NCBI RefSeq assembly: GCF_011303555.1
Contig: NZ_CP049868.1
Location: 3,100,001 to 3,164,000, forward strand
Direction: 5' to 3'
Source: Pedobacter sp. HDW13
Lineage (GTDB): Bacteria; Bacteroidota; Bacteroidia; Sphingobacteriales; Sphingobacteriaceae
DNA: 64,000 nucleotides
Shown here: one piece after another, positions 34,832 through 43,523 of the stretch
How the letters are laid out: each line of letters opens with the position of its first letter
Position numbering within the stretch: the first letter of the stretch is position 1
The notes under the pieces: generated by a model
What the model saw: the letters and a program-made list of their open reading frames with translations, nothing else
Databases searched by the model: none
What the model was told of the DNA's origin: nothing
Position numbers and translations under genes: made by a program

Positions 34832-35389
34832 ATGAAATTATCGGAGCACAAAGATCTTAAAGAAGCAATTACCGGTTTACCTGTTAAAGAAAAAGACAAG
34901 TTATTACTGCGTTTAGTTGCAAAAGATAAAGTGCTTACCGAACATCTTCATTATAAATTGTTGGAAGATGAAACGGATTTAAACGACCGGAAAGAAAAGA
35001 TTAAAGCCGATGTAGATGAACAGATTTTGGAAATACACAAGCTGAATGCGAAAGAAGCTTTGGTAAAAGTCCGGAAAATGATTACCACCGTAAATCATTT
35101 TTATAAGGTTACGAAAGATCCGTTAGGGGAGGTAGAACTGAAAGTGTTTATCCTCAATGCCGTTCCTTTCGACTATAAGAAATCAATTTTTGGTTACCGC
35201 GATTTTATGATATTATTTACAGCATTTTATCTGAAAACGACCGCGGTAACCTTAAATAAGTTTAAAAAACTTCACGAAGACCACCAATTCGACCTGAGCG
35301 AAGATTTTAATCATTTGCTCAATAAAATCTATTCCTCTAAATTTGCAGGTGCAGCCGAGGCAAGTAATCTGCCAAGGGAAATAAGTTAA
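34832..35389 (+). CDS. Hypothetical protein in the UDP-sugar operon
   Basis: A 185-residue soluble, largely helical protein, rich in lysine, glutamate and leucine. Its start codon directly follows the galE stop. No signal peptide, membrane segment or known motif is visible. The short N-terminal heptad-like pattern (about residues 1-75) suggests a helical bundle or coiled coil. I do not recognise the family; the position suggests a link to polysaccharide metabolism or its regulation, which is inference only. The next gene is 18 bp downstream. Confidence 0.7.
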   Translation: MKLSEHKDLKEAITGLPVKEKDKLLLRLVAKDKVLTEHLHYKLLEDETDLNDRKEKIKADVDEQILEIHKLNAKEALVKVRKMITTVNHFYKVTKDPLGEVELKVFILNAVPFDYKKSIFGYRDFMILFTAFYLKTTAVTLNKFKKLHEDHQFDLSEDFNHLLNKIYSSKFAGAAEASNLPREIS

Positions 35390-35406
35390 AATCATGATCT
35401 ACCATT

Positions 35407-36144
35407 ATGTTCGGATTATTTAAAAAGAAAAAAATAGCACCCGAATTTAATTTCTCAAATATTGGGACCGATATGCACTCGCACATTATCCCAGGTATTG
35501 ATGATGGTGCACAAACTATAAAAGATTCTTTACTGCTGGCCAAAAAGTTTAAGGCCCTGGGCTACCATAAACTGATTGCCACACCGCATATCATGGCCGA
35601 TTATTACCGCAATACGCCCGATACCATTAACCGTGGTCTTGATGTGTTAAGAAAGGGATTAAAAGAAGCTGAGATAGATCTGGAGGTTCAGGCCGCGGCC
35701 GAATATTATCTGGATGAGACCCTGGAGAAAAAAATCAGGCAGAAAGAGGTATTAACTTTTGGGGCCGATTACCTGCTTTTCGAACTATCTTATATCAATG
35801 CGCCACAAAACCTGCTCGATTTTATAAAGATGATTCAGGATGCTGGCTATAAACCTGTTTTGGCCCATCCCGAAAGGTATCCCTATTACCACCAGACTTT
35901 CGAAAATTATCAACAGATTAGAGAAACGGGCTGCCTGCTACAGTTAAATACCATTGCCTTGACCGGCTATTACGGTGCTGGCGCAAAAAAAGTAGCCGAA
36001 GAAATGGTCGAAAACCACCTTGTCGATTTTATGGGTAGCGATATGCACCACTTAAAGCATGCCGCCGCATTAGAAGATAGCTTAAGCACACCTTTTATCG
36101 AAAATTTGCTAAGTCAGTACCAGTTGGGGAATGCCTCGCTTTAG
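35407..36144 (+). CDS. CpsB/YwqE-type PHP-family tyrosine phosphatase
   Basis: A 245-residue metal-dependent phosphatase of the polymerase-and-histidinol-phosphatase (PHP) family. Metal ligands are found in DMHSHIIPGIDDG near residue 21, ATPHIMADYY near residue 59, VLAHPERYPYY near residue 152, and GSDMHHL near residue 210. The family dephosphorylates bacterial tyrosine kinases controlling capsule and exopolysaccharide export. No BY-kinase or Wza gene is in the window, but the UDP-sugar genes upstream support an exopolysaccharide role. Gene start MFGLFKKKK is usual for Bacteroidota members. Confidence 0.9.
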   Translation: MFGLFKKKKIAPEFNFSNIGTDMHSHIIPGIDDGAQTIKDSLLLAKKFKALGYHKLIATPHIMADYYRNTPDTINRGLDVLRKGLKEAEIDLEVQAAAEYYLDETLEKKIRQKEVLTFGADYLLFELSYINAPQNLLDFIKMIQDAGYKPVLAHPERYPYYHQTFENYQQIRETGCLLQLNTIALTGYYGAGAKKVAEEMVENHLVDFMGSDMHHLKHAAALEDSLSTPFIENLLSQYQLGNASL

Positions 36145-36265
36145 GATTGTTTAACTGCTTGAATCGGTTAACTGTATTTCAATCTTCTAACTGTTCTAGT
36201 GTCTAAGCGCTGGAAGCCAGAGCTTTCTAAGTCTCATATTGCAATTATATTAACCGGTTAACCCT

Positions 36266-37494
36266 CTATTCATATCTCAGCGCTTCAACAGGATCTAATT
36301 TCGATGCTTTTTTAGCAGGATAATAGCCTGAAAGGATTCCAACCAATACGCATAGTACGAAACCCCGATAATAAATAACCACGGAATAAGGAATGCCCCA
36401 CCCATGGCCAGCGATATGATATTTCCGAGTACAATGCCTAAAAATATACCCAGCACACCGCCCATCAGGCAAATTACTACAGCTTCGATTAAAAACTGAC
36501 GGCGTATTACCTGTGGATTGGCGCCAATAGCCTTACGGATTCCGATTTCGCGCGTACGCTCTGTAACCGAAACCAACATAATGTTCATTAAACCAATTGA
36601 AGCACCAATAAGTGTAATAATACCAATGGCTACACCACCAATGGCCACAAAAGCCAGGTTTTCGAAAAGCGTTTGTGCAATGGCATCACTCTTGGTAATT
36701 TCGAAGTTATTGGTTTCGTTAACCTTTACCTTACGAATATTTCTAAACAATGCTGTTGATTCTCCGATAATGTTCTCCTGCATTTCATTGCTGGGCACCA
36801 TCACGGTAATGGTGTAAGATGGGTTGGCGTTTGCATTAATCTGTTTCGCTTTTACCAATGGAACATAAACAGCCCTGTCGCCGCTAAAACCCATACTCGA
36901 TCCTTTTTTCTCCAATATGCCAACAATTTTAAGACGGTTGTTGCCTACATTAATGAGTTTATCAAGCGGATCAGCATCTTTAAAAAGTTTTTCTACTACC
37001 TCGCCACCTACAATACATACGTTGCTACCCAATTGAATTTCAGAAACACTAAAATTTCTTCCCTGTGATAGGTTTAAACCTTGCGAGGCGAGGCCATTTT
37101 CGTCAATTCCCTGTACATTAATATTAGGATTGGTTTTTAAACTGCCATATTTAACAGTAGAACCACCGCTTGCAAATACACTTACAGCTACTTTGGCTGG
37201 TGTATTTAAGCTGTCTTTAAATTTTACCGCATCTTCGTAACGGATAGCTTTAAAAGGTTTGGGCCTTTTGCCATTACCGATTCTGATACCTGTACCACGG
37301 TTACGGATGGTAAATGAATTGGCACCCATGCTACTAAAAGCATCAGTCATACTTTTCTTTACAGCATCAAGTGTGGTTAAAATCCCAACTAAAGCCATTA
37401 AACCAATGGCAATAATCAAGGCGGTAAGCATGGTGCGCAAGCGGTTACCTTTAATAGATTCTAATGCCAGTCTGATGTTTTCTCTGTAATTCAT
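36266..37494 (-). pseudogene. MacB/FtsX-type ABC transporter permease, frameshifted near the 3' end
   Basis: Reading from 37494, an intact frame runs through the N-terminal MacB_PCD domain (first helix around TMLTALIIAIGLMALVGIL) and FtsX helices to a C-terminus PWLFIIG, then changes to unrelated sequence and stops at 36295. The expected continuation ([18 protein letters not shown]...PVEALRYE) lies in another frame ending at 36266. One extra G in the GGGG run (CCCC on the plus strand at 36363-36366) restores a 409-residue protein of normal length. It would export macrolides, lipoproteins or peptides with an ATPase partner. The break is in the last membrane helix, in a homopolymer, so a sequencing error is possible. 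Confidence 0.85.
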
Positions 37495-37591
37495 TTATAA
37501 TAAGTATCAAGTCAAGTATCGGGTATTAAGTATGAATATGGGGTTAATCCTTATACCCTACACCTTTTGCCTTCAACCACTATGGGTAAAA

Positions 37592-37624
37592 ATAAAAAAA
37601 GTCCCGGTGTTTAGACATCGGGAC
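37592..37624 (-). terminator. Rho-independent terminator of the ErpA/IscA-type gene
   Basis: On the minus strand GTCCCGATG (37624-37616) pairs with CACCGGGAC (37609-37601) over a 6-nt loop, and is followed by TTTTTTTATTTTT. It is 28 bp beyond the stop codon at 37652. The region further toward 37495 is a low-complexity AAGTATCAAG/CGGGTAT repeat tract. Confidence 0.85.
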
Positions 37625-37651
37625 TATATTATATGTTACAATATATTTTAT

Positions 37652-38005
37652 TTATGCCGAGAAACTCGTGCCACAGCCGCAAGTGCTGGTAGCATTAGGG
37701 TTAATGAAGGTAAAACCGCGCGAGTTTAATCCATCCTGCCAGTCAATCATCATTCCCATCAGGTACATTTGGTGGGCCTTGTTCATAAAAACCTTAATAC
37801 CGTCTATAAAAAATTCCTGATCGCCATCTTTTTTCTGATCGAAACCCAGAATGTAGTTCATGCCTGCGCAACCGCCACCTTCCACGCCAACGCGTAAACC
37901 GTAATCTTCACCAATTTCCTGCTGATCTCTTAATTTATATAACTCTTTGGTTGCTCCTTCCGAAAAAGTAACTGGTGCAAATCCTGTATCAACTGTTGTG
38001 CTCAT
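37652..38005 (-). CDS. A-type iron-sulfur carrier (ErpA/IscA/SufA family)
   Basis: A 117-residue protein with the three invariant cluster-ligating cysteines: Cys46 in GGGCAGMNY, and Cys109 and Cys111 in STCGCGTSFSA. FFIDGIKVFM and GLNSRGFTFINPNA match the family. It should pass Fe-S clusters to apoproteins such as IspH or RlmD. ErpA, IscA and SufA cannot be told apart from this alone. It is divergent from the 176-residue protein gene at 38099. Confidence 0.93.
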   Translation of the reverse strand: MSTTVDTGFAPVTFSEGATKELYKLRDQQEIGEDYGLRVGVEGGGCAGMNYILGFDQKKDGDQEFFIDGIKVFMNKAHQMYLMGMMIDWQDGLNSRGFTFINPNATSTCGCGTSFSA

Positions 38006-38098
38006 GTTATTTACAATTTTATCTGTTACAAATATAAATAATAATGCACATTTTTGCTTTTAACGGTCAGCTAATATTACCGTATTTAAACAATACTT

Positions 38099-38629
38099 AT
38101 GAATACCCAACAGATTTTAATCGATGTAGTGATCTTATTTGCAGGCATTTTCGCTGCACTAATGGCAGTTTATTATATTTTAAAGGGCGATATTCAGCGC
38201 TTTTTTAACTTAAAAGCCATTGAGCTGAATAAAGAAACCAGGGCGCACCTGTTACCGTTAAGATTGCAGGCGCACGAGCGTTTAATTATTTTCGTCGATC
38301 GGATTAACCCTGCAAACCTGTTGGTTCGCCTTCATCAGCAAGGTATTGATTTGGCTACTTTACAAGCGGGTATCTTAAGTGAAATCCGTGCAGAGTACCA
38401 GCACAATATTACCCAGCAGCTGTATGTGGATCCTATAACCTGGGGTGTAGTACGTAAATTAAAAGATGATACCATCGGGATGATCACCAATGCGGTGCAG
38501 GGCTTGCAGGCAGGTTCGAACGGAATTGAACTTAGCAAAGCCATTTTGCAACACATGGCTACCATTGATGAAAATCCTTACGATTTAACATTAGAGTTGA
38601 TCAAGAAAGATATTAACCAACTGTTTTAA
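38099..38629 (+). CDS. Conserved membrane-anchored hypothetical protein
   Basis: A 176-residue protein with one N-terminal membrane segment (about residues 8-28, VVILFAGIFAALMAVYYIL) and a cytoplasmic helical domain rich in leucine, glutamine and isoleucine. It has no known catalytic motif. It appears conserved in Bacteroidota by style, but I do not recognise a named family. It lies between the divergent ErpA-type gene and the mutase gene, with a 166-bp repeat-rich gap on the 3' side. Confidence 0.7.
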   Translation: MNTQQILIDVVILFAGIFAALMAVYYILKGDIQRFFNLKAIELNKETRAHLLPLRLQAHERLIIFVDRINPANLLVRLHQQGIDLATLQAGILSEIRAEYQHNITQQLYVDPITWGVVRKLKDDTIGMITNAVQGLQAGSNGIELSKAILQHMATIDENPYDLTLELIKKDINQLF

Positions 38630-38635
38630 GCGGTG

Positions 38636-38790
38636 ATTAACTGGTTGAAAGTGTGTTAACTGGTTAATTGTTTAAATCGGTTAACTATTTAGGTGCCGCG
38701 ATTAGTATTGGGCGCTAACAAGTTTGGAATTGATTGCTTGGAACCAATTAACCAGTTTGTACAATTAACCAAAAATTAACTAACTAACCC
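38636..38790. repeat. TTAACTGGTTAA-type intergenic repeat cluster
   Basis: The gap before the mutase gene is made of repeated TTAACTGGTT, GGTTAACT and AACCAATTAACC words in both orientations. A similar tract (GGTTAACTG, AACCGGTTAACC) fills 36145-36265 beyond the CpsB-type gene. These resemble degenerate 12-bp repeats; no gene was seen. Confidence 0.55.
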
Positions 38791-38795
38791 AATAT

Positions 38796-40342
38796 ATGAG
38801 CGCCAGGAAACATACCACTACATCAGGCATTGAAATAAAAGGGCTGTACAGCTCGGCCAGGCCAATGGAAGAGCAGCCGGGACAATATCCCTTTACCCGC
38901 GGCATACAAAAAGATATGTACCGTGGCCGCTTGTGGACCATGAGGCAGTATGCAGGCTTTTCTACTGCCGAAGAATCTAATAAGCGTTACCATTATTTAT
39001 TGGCTCAGGGAACTACAGGCTTATCGGTTGCTTTCGATCTGCCCACGCAGATTGGTTATGATTCTGATCATGAAATGGCTGATGGTGAAGTTGGAAAAGT
39101 AGGAGTGGCTATTGATTCGCTCCAGGACATCGAAATTTTGTTCGATGGCATTAAGTTGCAGGATATTACCACTTCAATGACCATTAATGCTACCGCTTCT
39201 ATTTTACTGGCCATGTACATTGCGTTGGCTAAAAAGCAGGGAACAGATTTAAAACAGATTTCAGGGACGATACAAAACGATATTTTAAAAGAATATGCTG
39301 CCAGGGGGACCTATATTTATCCCCCAAGCAATCGATGCGCTTAATAACTGATATTTTTGAGTTTTGCAGTAAAGAAGTGCCCAAGTGGAATACGATTTCT
39401 ATTTCCGGTTACCATATTCGTGAGGCCGGGTCGACCGCGGTACAAGAATTGGCTTTTACGCTTGCCAATGGCAAAACCTATTTAAAAGCAGCTTTAAATA
39501 AAGGTTTGGATATTAATGTTTTTGCCAAAAGGCTGTCATTCTTTTTTAACTGCCACAATAATTTTTTCGAAGAGATTGCAAAATTCAGAGCGGCACGGCG
39601 TATGTGGGCCAAAATTACCAAAGATTTGGGCGCTACCGATGAAAAGGCGCAGATGCTTAGGTTTCATACCCAGACCGGTGGTTCTACTTTAACGGCACAA
39701 CAACCTTTAAATAATGTAATCAGGGTGAGTAATCAGGCTATGGCGGCGGTATTAGGCGGCACACAATCGTTGCATACCAATGGCTACGATGAAGCCCTGT
39801 CGCTCCCTACAGAATCGGCAGCTAAAATTGCTTTGCGTACACAGCAGATTATTGCCTTTGAAAGCGGCGTAACCGATACGGTTGATCCATTGGCAGGCTC
39901 TTTCTTTGTAGAAAGCTTAACTGATGATGTTGAAGCAGCCGCATGGGTATATATCGACCGGATTGATGCTATGGGCGGTTCGGTTAATGCCATTGAGAGC
40001 GATTATATGCAAAATGAAATTGCAGCTGCATCTTATCAGTATCAGAAAGAGATTGAAAGCGGCGAGCGGGTTTCGGTAGGAGTGAATAAATTTACTCAGG
40101 AAGAAGAAGGTTTAACCGAAGTTTTTAATGTCGATGATTCTATCCGCAAACTACAAACTGAAAAGCTGGAGCACCTAAGAGCAATGCGCGATCAGGCAGC
40201 GGTAGATGAAGCATTACGTGTATTAAAAGAAGCCTCACAGGGCGACACCAATTTGATGCCTTTGATTATTGATGCTGTTGAAAAGTATGCTACCCTTGGT
40301 GAGATCGCTGATGTACTGAGAGCTACCTTCGGTGTTTATTAA
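38796..40342 (+). pseudogene. Methylmalonyl-CoA mutase family large subunit, frameshifted
   Basis: The first part (38796-39344) carries the N-terminal mutase barrel with [21 protein letters not shown] and [20 protein letters not shown]. It ends at [10 protein letters not shown]. The expected continuation [18 protein letters not shown] is in the next frame, and one extra C in the CCCCC run (39321-39325) restores a 515-residue protein. The second part continues through [37 protein letters not shown] and [14 protein letters not shown] to 40342. The reading is a B12-dependent acyl-CoA mutase large subunit without its own B12-binding domain, as in the icmA type. The homopolymer position makes a sequencing error as likely as a true mutation. 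Confidence 0.88.
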
Positions 40343-40851
40343 AATCGTTTTCAGTCATGTTAATAAGCAGCTGATCTGACAGGTGATAGCGGGTTCAGTG
40401 CCTGGTGCAAAATGATCGGTTCGCTGTCGGATAATAGCTACAAAAAAAGTATTGCAGGGTTTAATCTGTCAGTAATACGAAGCGCGCGCTCAAACGACAT
40501 ATTATTTATACTTTATACTTGTTTGATTATCAGTGTTTTCGGGTGAGAAATGGAGTTGTATTCGAAAAAGAGGCTTAAAATGGCTTGGAATTTGCTTTTT
40601 AACGGTGATTTGAAATTAACCGGAGGCAATCGTGTTAAATAATTGTAAATGTGGAAAACCAGTGTTAATAAATAGTTATTAACATAAAAAATTGAGGTTA
40701 AGTAGGCTACTTAATTCCTTATCAGTGGGTTACGATTTATTTAAAATTTTTGTTTAAAATGTTGATAATTTTCTCAATATTCGTAGTCCCGAAACGGACC
40801 ATCCCTTTATATCGAATCGGAACTGAAAATCAATAAATTATAGAAATCGCA
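40343..40851. other. AT-rich region upstream of dnaA, possible origin
   Basis: A 509-bp gene-free stretch before dnaA. TGTGGAAAA (40650-40658), the reverse of TTTTCCACA, fits the DnaA-box pattern TTWTNCACA. TTATTAACA-like words, which differ from TTATCCACA at two positions, occur near 40358, 40663 and 40676 in one orientation or the other. The 40660-40800 part is very AT-rich. That is compatible with an origin, but one good box is too few to call it. No gene was seen. Confidence 0.3.
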
Positions 40852-42282
40852 ATGGAAAAAACTTGTACAGAAGTATGGAAGAACTGTCTCCAAATTATTA
40901 AGGATAACATCCCGAACCAAAGTTTCAAAACCTGGTTCGAGCCAATAACAGCCCTTAAATTGGATGGCAAGGTTTTAACCATACAGGTGCCAAGTTTGTT
41001 CTTTTACGAATGGCTTGAAGAACATTATGTAGGCTTGCTACGCAAGACGGTAAAAAAACAACTTGGAGAGGATGGCAGGTTGGAATATAATATCGTTGTA
41101 GATAAATCATCGAACAGCGGTAATCCTTATACTACCAATATGCCCTCAAATGGAAATGGCGCGGAGGCAAAGGTACAATCGATGCCGATTCCGGTTTCCA
41201 TTAATAAGGATATTAAAAACCCATTTATTATCCCTGGATTAAAGAAATTAAATGTTGATCCACAATTAAATTCAAACTATACTTTCGAAAATTACATTGA
41301 GGGAGATTGCAACCGTTTGGCACGTTCGGCAGGTTATGCTGTGGCTGCAAAACCAGGAGGTACATCTTTTAACCCCTTAATGATTTACGGTGGAGTAGGT
41401 TTGGGTAAAACCCACCTGGCGCAGGCAATCGGAAACGAGATTAAACGCAGCATGCCGGATAAGCTGGTAATTTATGTGAGTTGCGAGAAATTTTGCCAGC
41501 AGTTTGTTGATTCATTAAAAAACAACACCATTAACGATTTCGTTAACTTTTACCAGGCAATGGATGTAATCATTATGGATGATGTGCACAACTTTGCCGG
41601 AAAGGAAAAAACGCAGGATATTTTCTTCCACATCTTTAACCACTTACACCAATCGGGTAAACAGGTAATCTTAACATCTGATAAAGCGCCGAAAGATTTG
41701 GCTGGTTTGGAAGAGCGTTTGTTAAGTCGTTTTAAATGGGGCTTATCTGCTGATTTGCAAATTCCTGATCTGGAAACGCGTATTGCCATTTTAAGAAAGA
41801 AAATGTATGCCGATGGTATTGAATTGCCAGGCGAAGTGGTTGAGTATGTAGCACATAATATCGATAACAATGTGCGTGAGCTGGAGGGAGCCATGGTATC
41901 ATTGCTGGCACAGGCTACTTTGAACAAAAAAGAAATCGATTTAGCATTGGCAAAACAAATGCTGAAGAATTTCATCAAAAATACCTCCAAAGAAATTTCA
42001 ATGGAGTATATCCAGAAACTGGTTTGCGAGTATTTTGAAGTGCCGGTTGATATGGTTAAATCGCAAACACGTAAACGCGAGATTGTGCAGGCACGTCAGA
42101 TTTCGATGTACCTTTCTAAGAGCCATACTAAATCATCACTAAAAACGATTGGTGCTTTCTTTGGTGGCCGCGATCACAGTACCGTAATTTATGCTTGTCA
42201 AACGGTAGAAGATCTGATCGATACCGATAAAAAGTTTAAAGCATATGTACACGATATCCAGAAAAAACTAAAAATGAGCTAA
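40852..42282 (+). CDS. dnaA: Chromosomal replication initiator protein DnaA
   Basis: A 476-residue AAA+ protein that opens the origin. Domain I (residues 1-80; QIIKDNIPNQSFKTWFEP) is followed by a linker, then the AAA+ domain with Walker A GGVGLGKTH near residue 180, Walker B IIMDDVHNFAG near residue 241 and the sensor-1 and sensor-2 region LLSRFKWG near residue 290. Domain IV carries the helix-turn-helix with QARQISMYLSK and the signature GGRDHSTVIYA near residue 446. It is of full length and has its own terminator. Confidence 0.97.
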   Translation: MEKTCTEVWKNCLQIIKDNIPNQSFKTWFEPITALKLDGKVLTIQVPSLFFYEWLEEHYVGLLRKTVKKQLGEDGRLEYNIVVDKSSNSGNPYTTNMPSNGNGAEAKVQSMPIPVSINKDIKNPFIIPGLKKLNVDPQLNSNYTFENYIEGDCNRLARSAGYAVAAKPGGTSFNPLMIYGGVGLGKTHLAQAIGNEIKRSMPDKLVIYVSCEKFCQQFVDSLKNNTINDFVNFYQAMDVIIMDDVHNFAGKEKTQDIFFHIFNHLHQSGKQVILTSDKAPKDLAGLEERLLSRFKWGLSADLQIPDLETRIAILRKKMYADGIELPGEVVEYVAHNIDNNVRELEGAMVSLLAQATLNKKEIDLALAKQMLKNFIKNTSKEISMEYIQKLVCEYFEVPVDMVKSQTRKREIVQARQISMYLSKSHTKSSLKTIGAFFGGRDHSTVIYACQTVEDLIDTDKKFKAYVHDIQKKLKMS

Positions 42283-42310
42283 GTTTTATACAAACTTATT
42301 GTTCAATAAA

Positions 42311-42347
42311 AAAGCAGCCAGATGATTAAAATCTGGCTGCTTTTTTT
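42311..42347 (+). terminator. Terminator shared by dnaA and the NUDIX gene
   Basis: AAAGCAGCCAGA (42311-42322) and TCTGGCTGCTTT (42332-42343) form a 12-bp perfect stem around a 9-nt loop, with a T run on the plus strand. AAAAAA on the other side supports use in both directions. Confidence 0.9.
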
Positions 42348-42393
42348 ACCCATAATTTTTGAGATAGGAATAAGGGGCCTATCTCAGATTTTA

Positions 42394-42942
42394 TTAACCT
42401 TTGGCTATTTCTTCCAATCCATAAAACAACGCTGCAACGTGTAAAGCCTGTGCAATCTTGTTTTCTTTAATCAGCTGTTTTACTTCTTCAACAGTATATT
42501 CTTCAACATTTAAAATTTCGTGCTCATCTAAGTGTTGTTCGTGGGTTTTAATGCCTCCGGTTAAGATATAAGTAAAAGTAACGTTATTAGCTGTAGCTGG
42601 ATTAGGATAAAGCTCTGCAATTAGTTTGCAGGTTTTAAAGCTGTAGCCCGTTTCTTCTAAAAGCTCGCGTTTAATGGCAAATTCTGGCGCTTCATCGCCA
42701 TCAATTACACCTCCTGGCACTTCGAGCGAAACAATATCGGCTGCATGGCGGTACTGGCGCACCATAATTATTTTTCCTTCTTCGGTTAAGGCGATAGCGT
42801 TAACCCAGTTGGGGTATTCTAAAACGTAGTAATCGTCTTTAATAATGCCATCGGGCAATTTAACCTCGTCTACCCTTAAAGTAGCCCACTTTTCTCTTAC
42901 TAAATATTTAGAGGCAATTTTCTGCCACTTTTCTATAATCAT
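42394..42942 (-). CDS. NUDIX hydrolase (ADP-ribose pyrophosphatase-like)
   Basis: A 182-residue protein with a full Nudix box, GGVIDGDEAPEFAIKRELLE followed by ETGY (about residues 77-100), matching Gx5Ex7REUxEExGU. The upstream KIIMVRQYRHAADIVSLEVP and downstream LYPNPATANNVTFTY match the ADP-sugar branch of the superfamily, where LEVP and the proline-containing loop are typical. It should hydrolyse nucleoside diphosphate sugars or related compounds. It is convergent with dnaA. Confidence 0.9.
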   Translation of the reverse strand: MIIEKWQKIASKYLVREKWATLRVDEVKLPDGIIKDDYYVLEYPNWVNAIALTEEGKIIMVRQYRHAADIVSLEVPGGVIDGDEAPEFAIKRELLEETGYSFKTCKLIAELYPNPATANNVTFTYILTGGIKTHEQHLDEHEILNVEEYTVEEVKQLIKENKIAQALHVAALFYGLEEIAKG

Positions 42943-42990
42943 CTATTTTATGTTAATTGAAATTTACGCCAAACTAAAAACTGCCAGCTC

Positions 42991-43380
42991 CTAACTGAGG
43001 TATTGTTGTATTGTTTTCTGACGGTGCAGGTTAACCAAATGTACAATCTTATGCTTGTCTGATAAAAACTGGTACACTAGGTTTAATTTAGGAGCAATAA
43101 CTGAATTCCTTTCGGCACTGATTCCTAATTCGTAATAAAGAAATTCGCTAAGCGAATCCAGCTTTTCGGGAGCAAGATTGCCTTCGTTAAGCCAGTTTTC
43201 AAAAGCTGGTAAGTCCTGACTTTCCAAAATACTAAGCGGTAACATGAAGCTTTTCTCCATGGTCTCATCAAAAAGCGACTGAGCTTCTTTAAACTTTCCC
43301 TCCAGTTTTAAGCCCATAATACGGGCCAGTACTTCGGCCAGTTTTTGTATTTCTGCTGTAATTAAATCTTTTCTGTACAT
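42991..43380 (-). CDS. Helical hypothetical protein (129 residues)
   Basis: A soluble helical protein with no signal peptide or membrane segment. The pattern EIQKLAEVLARIMGLKLEGK, EAQSLFDETMEK and so on suggests tetratricopeptide-like or helical-bundle folding. The start MYRKDLITAEIQKLAEVLAR looks conserved in style, but I do not recognise a family. It is 48 bp upstream of the NUDIX gene on the same strand and probably cotranscribed. Upstream, 43381-43523 holds no gene. Confidence 0.65.
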   Translation of the reverse strand: MYRKDLITAEIQKLAEVLARIMGLKLEGKFKEAQSLFDETMEKSFMLPLSILESQDLPAFENWLNEGNLAPEKLDSLSEFLYYELGISAERNSVIAPKLNLVYQFLSDKHKIVHLVNLHRQKTIQQYLS

Positions 43381-43523
43381 TGTTGTAGGGTTATAAGCTG
43401 TTATGAGGCTCGTGTAACGTGCAACATTTAAGGCGTTCCTAACTTAGTTGTTGTAGTGTTAAAGGTTGTAAGGTTCATATAACTTTCAGCACTCAAAAAG
43501 TTCCAATTTATCAACTATTGAAC

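Noticed and set aside
38630..38795. Cobalamin riboswitch ahead of the mutase gene
   Set aside because: No B12-box was seen; the gap is degenerate GGTTAACT repeats.
40343..40851. Firm call of oriC
   Set aside because: Only one good DnaA box was found; kept as a low-confidence region.
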